Source: Geodermatophilaceae bacterium (GTDB lineage: Bacteria > Actinomycetota > Actinomycetes > Mycobacteriales > Geodermatophilaceae). Taken from it: 7,005 nt of DNA. Each line of letters starts with the position of its first letter. Position 1 is the stretch's first letter. The stretch is taken from the NCBI GenBank assembly GCA_013811805.1, contig JACCUM010000247.1:1-7005 (forward strand), given 5' to 3'. The position numbers and the translations under genes were made by a program. Positions 6,074-7,005 of the stretch are shown here, piece after piece. The notes below the pieces were generated by a model. That model was not told the origin of the DNA. It did no database searches and saw only the letters and a list, made by a program, of their open reading frames with translations.

Positions 6074-6328
6074 TCAGGCCGCGTCCGTCACATCGTTGGC
6101 TGTCTCGACCAGTTCCACTTGCTGGATCTCGAAGGGCTCGACTTCCTGAGCCTCCTGCGACGAATCGAATGGCTGGATCGACAGCCGCTTCTGGCTGTGC
6201 CGCTGGGCATCGATGACCTCGCTCTTCAGGCGCTGGAAATAGGACTCTGCGGCGGCTCGGTCGGACCTGGGAATGGGAATGGTGAGCGGCTGCGGGGTGC
6301 CATAGTAGTAAATCTCAACGGAGAGCAT
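6074..6328 (-). CDS. Unrecognised small acidic-tailed protein (84 aa)
   Basis: I do not recognise this protein. From ATG 6328 it is 84 residues, with a hydrophobic/aromatic N-terminus (MLSVEIYYYGTPQPLTIPIP), a central amphipathic helix (DRAAAESYFQRLKSEVIDAQRHSQ), a short strand (RLSIQPF) and a Glu/Gln-rich, strongly acidic tail ending in VELVETANDVTDAA. A beta-alpha-beta layout is plausible. No signal peptide, membrane segment or metal motif is seen. Codon third positions are mostly G/C, as in the real genes here. The start is not firm: GGAAGG lies 12 nt before ATG 6328, rather far, and an in-frame GTG at 6358 would add MRRTGRLPVL. A perfect 12-bp palindrome (6357-6368) sits immediately upstream and overlaps that GTG. 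There is no obvious operon partner. Confidence 0.55.
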   Translation of the reverse strand: MLSVEIYYYGTPQPLTIPIPRSDRAAAESYFQRLKSEVIDAQRHSQKRLSIQPFDSSQEAQEVEPFEIQQVELVETANDVTDAA

Positions 6329-6356
6329 CAGTACTGGCAGCCTTCCGGTGCGTCGC

Positions 6357-6368
6357 ACTCCCGGGAGT
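6357..6368. repeat. Perfect 12-bp palindrome upstream of the 84-aa gene
   Basis: ACTCCCGGGAGT is its own reverse complement and lies 28 bp before the ATG at 6328. The position suits an operator for that gene, but a 12-bp palindrome can occur by chance in GC-rich DNA. Confidence 0.4.
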
Positions 6369-6560
6369 CATCCCGCAGTCGGCTTGGGGGTGATCCACTG
6401 CTCTAACCATCGTTGCTCCGACCTTGTGCGTGACGTATCTTTCAGTGCCGCGAGCCCGTGGCGGCTGACTCTTAGAATACACGTTACGTGACGAACGCGG
6501 GATGACGAGCGAGAGAACTTACTGTACGTGAACGGGAAAGACCTCTCTTAGTGACGCGCG

Positions 6561-6578
6561 AGTAACCTAAAGTAACCT
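6561..6578. repeat. Two AGTAACCT direct repeats phased by 10 bp
   Basis: AGTAACCT occurs at 6561-6568 and again at 6571-6578, placing both copies on the same face of the helix. This is the spacing expected for two adjacent protein sites. With only two short copies, chance is not excluded. Confidence 0.45.
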
Positions 6579-6590
6579 CGGCAAGCGTCA

Positions 6591-6616
6591 TCAGCGCCCC
6601 AAGACCCGCAGGTTGC
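6591..6616 (-). pseudogene. Degenerate duplicate of a vapC 3' end
   Basis: Over 26 bp this segment matches the last codons and stop of the PIN-domain gene at 6727-6752 with three mismatches. Read on the minus strand it gives NLRVLGR followed by TGA, against NLPVFGR and TGA in the PIN gene. Further upstream in this frame the similarity ends within a few codons and no PIN motifs are seen, so only a tail remains. It suggests an old tandem duplication or a second, mostly deleted vapC. Confidence 0.45.
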
Positions 6617-6666
6617 AGACGAGTCGGCCTGTACTGGGGACCAACTCTGGTGGAGAGTGACTCCTG

Positions 6667-6696
6667 CCGAAGCCGATTTGAAAACCTCGGTTTCGG
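6667..6696. terminator. 10-bp stem-loop behind the PIN gene
   Basis: CCGAAGCCGA (6667-6676) can pair with TCGGTTTCGG (6687-6696) around a 10-nt loop. All positions pair in plus-strand RNA (one G-U); in minus-strand RNA there is one A-C mismatch. It lies about 30 nt beyond the PIN gene stop, so it may terminate or protect that transcript. There is no T-tract. Confidence 0.35.
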
Positions 6697-6726
6697 GCCT
6701 GTCCGCGCTAATCCGGGTGCGGAGTT

Positions 6727-7005
6727 TCAGCGTCCGAAGACCGGCAGGTTGCGGGCCTCGGCCGTTTGGACAAGCCGCTCGTTGAAGGACCCTACCGTCG
6801 CGGCTGCGTCTTCAGCCGAAAGCAACGCACAACAGTCCGGCAGCTTCAGCCCCGTAGTCGCACGCAACTGCGCCAGGCGGACAGCGGTATCGGAAGGAAA
6901 GGGCAACGCGTCCACTTCGAGATCACGCAGAGCCGCCTGCGTCGGCTCCAGGCGACCGTCTCGAGCGGGAACCACCAATACCTCAGCGAGCGTCAGCGGG
7001 TTGAC
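6727..7005 (-). CDS. VapC-like PIN-domain ribonuclease toxin, C-terminal part (5' end outside window)
   Basis: The last 92 residues of a PIN-domain protein are present; the frame is open to the right edge, so the N-terminal strand with the first catalytic Asp is beyond the window. Visible are NPLTLAEVLV with the second acidic residue (E), GRLEPTQAALRDLEVDALPFPSDTAVRLAQLRATTG, then LKLPDCCALLSAED with the third (D of LPD), and SFNERLVQTAEARNLPVFGR at the end. The fourth acidic position, often D in S/T-F-D-x-x-L, is N here. VapC toxins are magnesium-dependent endoribonucleases that cut tRNA or rRNA and are held inactive by a VapB antitoxin encoded just upstream, which would lie right of this window. 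Whether this is a toxin of a complete pair or a lone PIN nuclease cannot be judged from here. Confidence 0.85.
   Translation of the reverse strand, partial: VNPLTLAEVLVVPARDGRLEPTQAALRDLEVDALPFPSDTAVRLAQLRATTGLKLPDCCALLSAEDAAATVGSFNERLVQTAEARNLPVFGR

Larger units (their letters stand above)
6359..6726. other. Non-coding stretch between the 84-aa gene and the PIN gene
   Basis: About 370 bp without a credible gene on either strand. It is visibly less GC-rich than the rest around 6470-6590. It contains a 12-bp palindrome, a CACGT-T-ACGTG palindrome at 6480-6490, two TACGTGA copies (6485 and 6525), a 10-bp-phased direct repeat, a degenerate copy of the vapC 3' end and a 10-bp stem-loop, described separately. 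The upstream signals of the 84-aa gene and the 3' untranslated region of the PIN gene must lie here. Confidence 0.6.

Noticed and set aside
1..7005. CRISPR array, rRNA, complete insertion sequence, integrase or phage genes
   Set aside because: No regularly spaced repeats, rRNA segments, transposase or integrase motifs were seen on either strand by eye.

Overview
The window is high-GC DNA with strongly GC-biased third codon positions, GTG/TTG starts and short intergenic gaps. PanB closely resembles the mycobacterial form, and an actinobacterial-type RNB nuclease and a (A/T)TAKK-repeat lysine-rich protein are present. This points to an actinobacterium; I cannot name the genus from sequence alone.

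Left part (1-4416), intact housekeeping genes. On the plus strand are the 3' end of a glutamine-dependent NAD+ synthase gene (nadE) and panB, the first committed enzyme of pantothenate synthesis. Converging on panB is a minus-strand run of four genes, in transcription order: a 62-aa SPOR-like protein, a 129-aa lysine/alanine/threonine-rich histone-H1-like protein, an RNB-domain exoribonuclease starting 6 bp after it, and a cytosolic helical-backbone metal-receptor protein (BtuF/FhuD fold class, no signal peptide). The spacing of the last three suggests one transcript.

Right part (4573-7005), decaying accessory DNA. A DJ-1/PfpI-family gene carries a single-base frameshift. Next come two gene remnants back to back: the C-terminal part of a TetR-family regulator (minus) and the C-terminal part of an SGNH/GDSL-type hydrolase (plus). 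Both have lost their N-termini at the same point near 5430, as expected from one deletion across a divergent gene pair. Then follow an 11-bp-arm inverted repeat, an unrecognised 84-aa minus-strand gene, a roughly 370-bp non-coding stretch with short repeats and a degenerate copy of the 3' end of a vapC gene, and finally the 3' part of a VapC-like PIN-domain toxin running off the right end.

I do not see a complete, clearly new system. The most interesting items are the paired truncation near 5430, the frameshift at 4731-4733, the stand-alone H1-like protein closely linked to an RNase, and the duplicated vapC tail.
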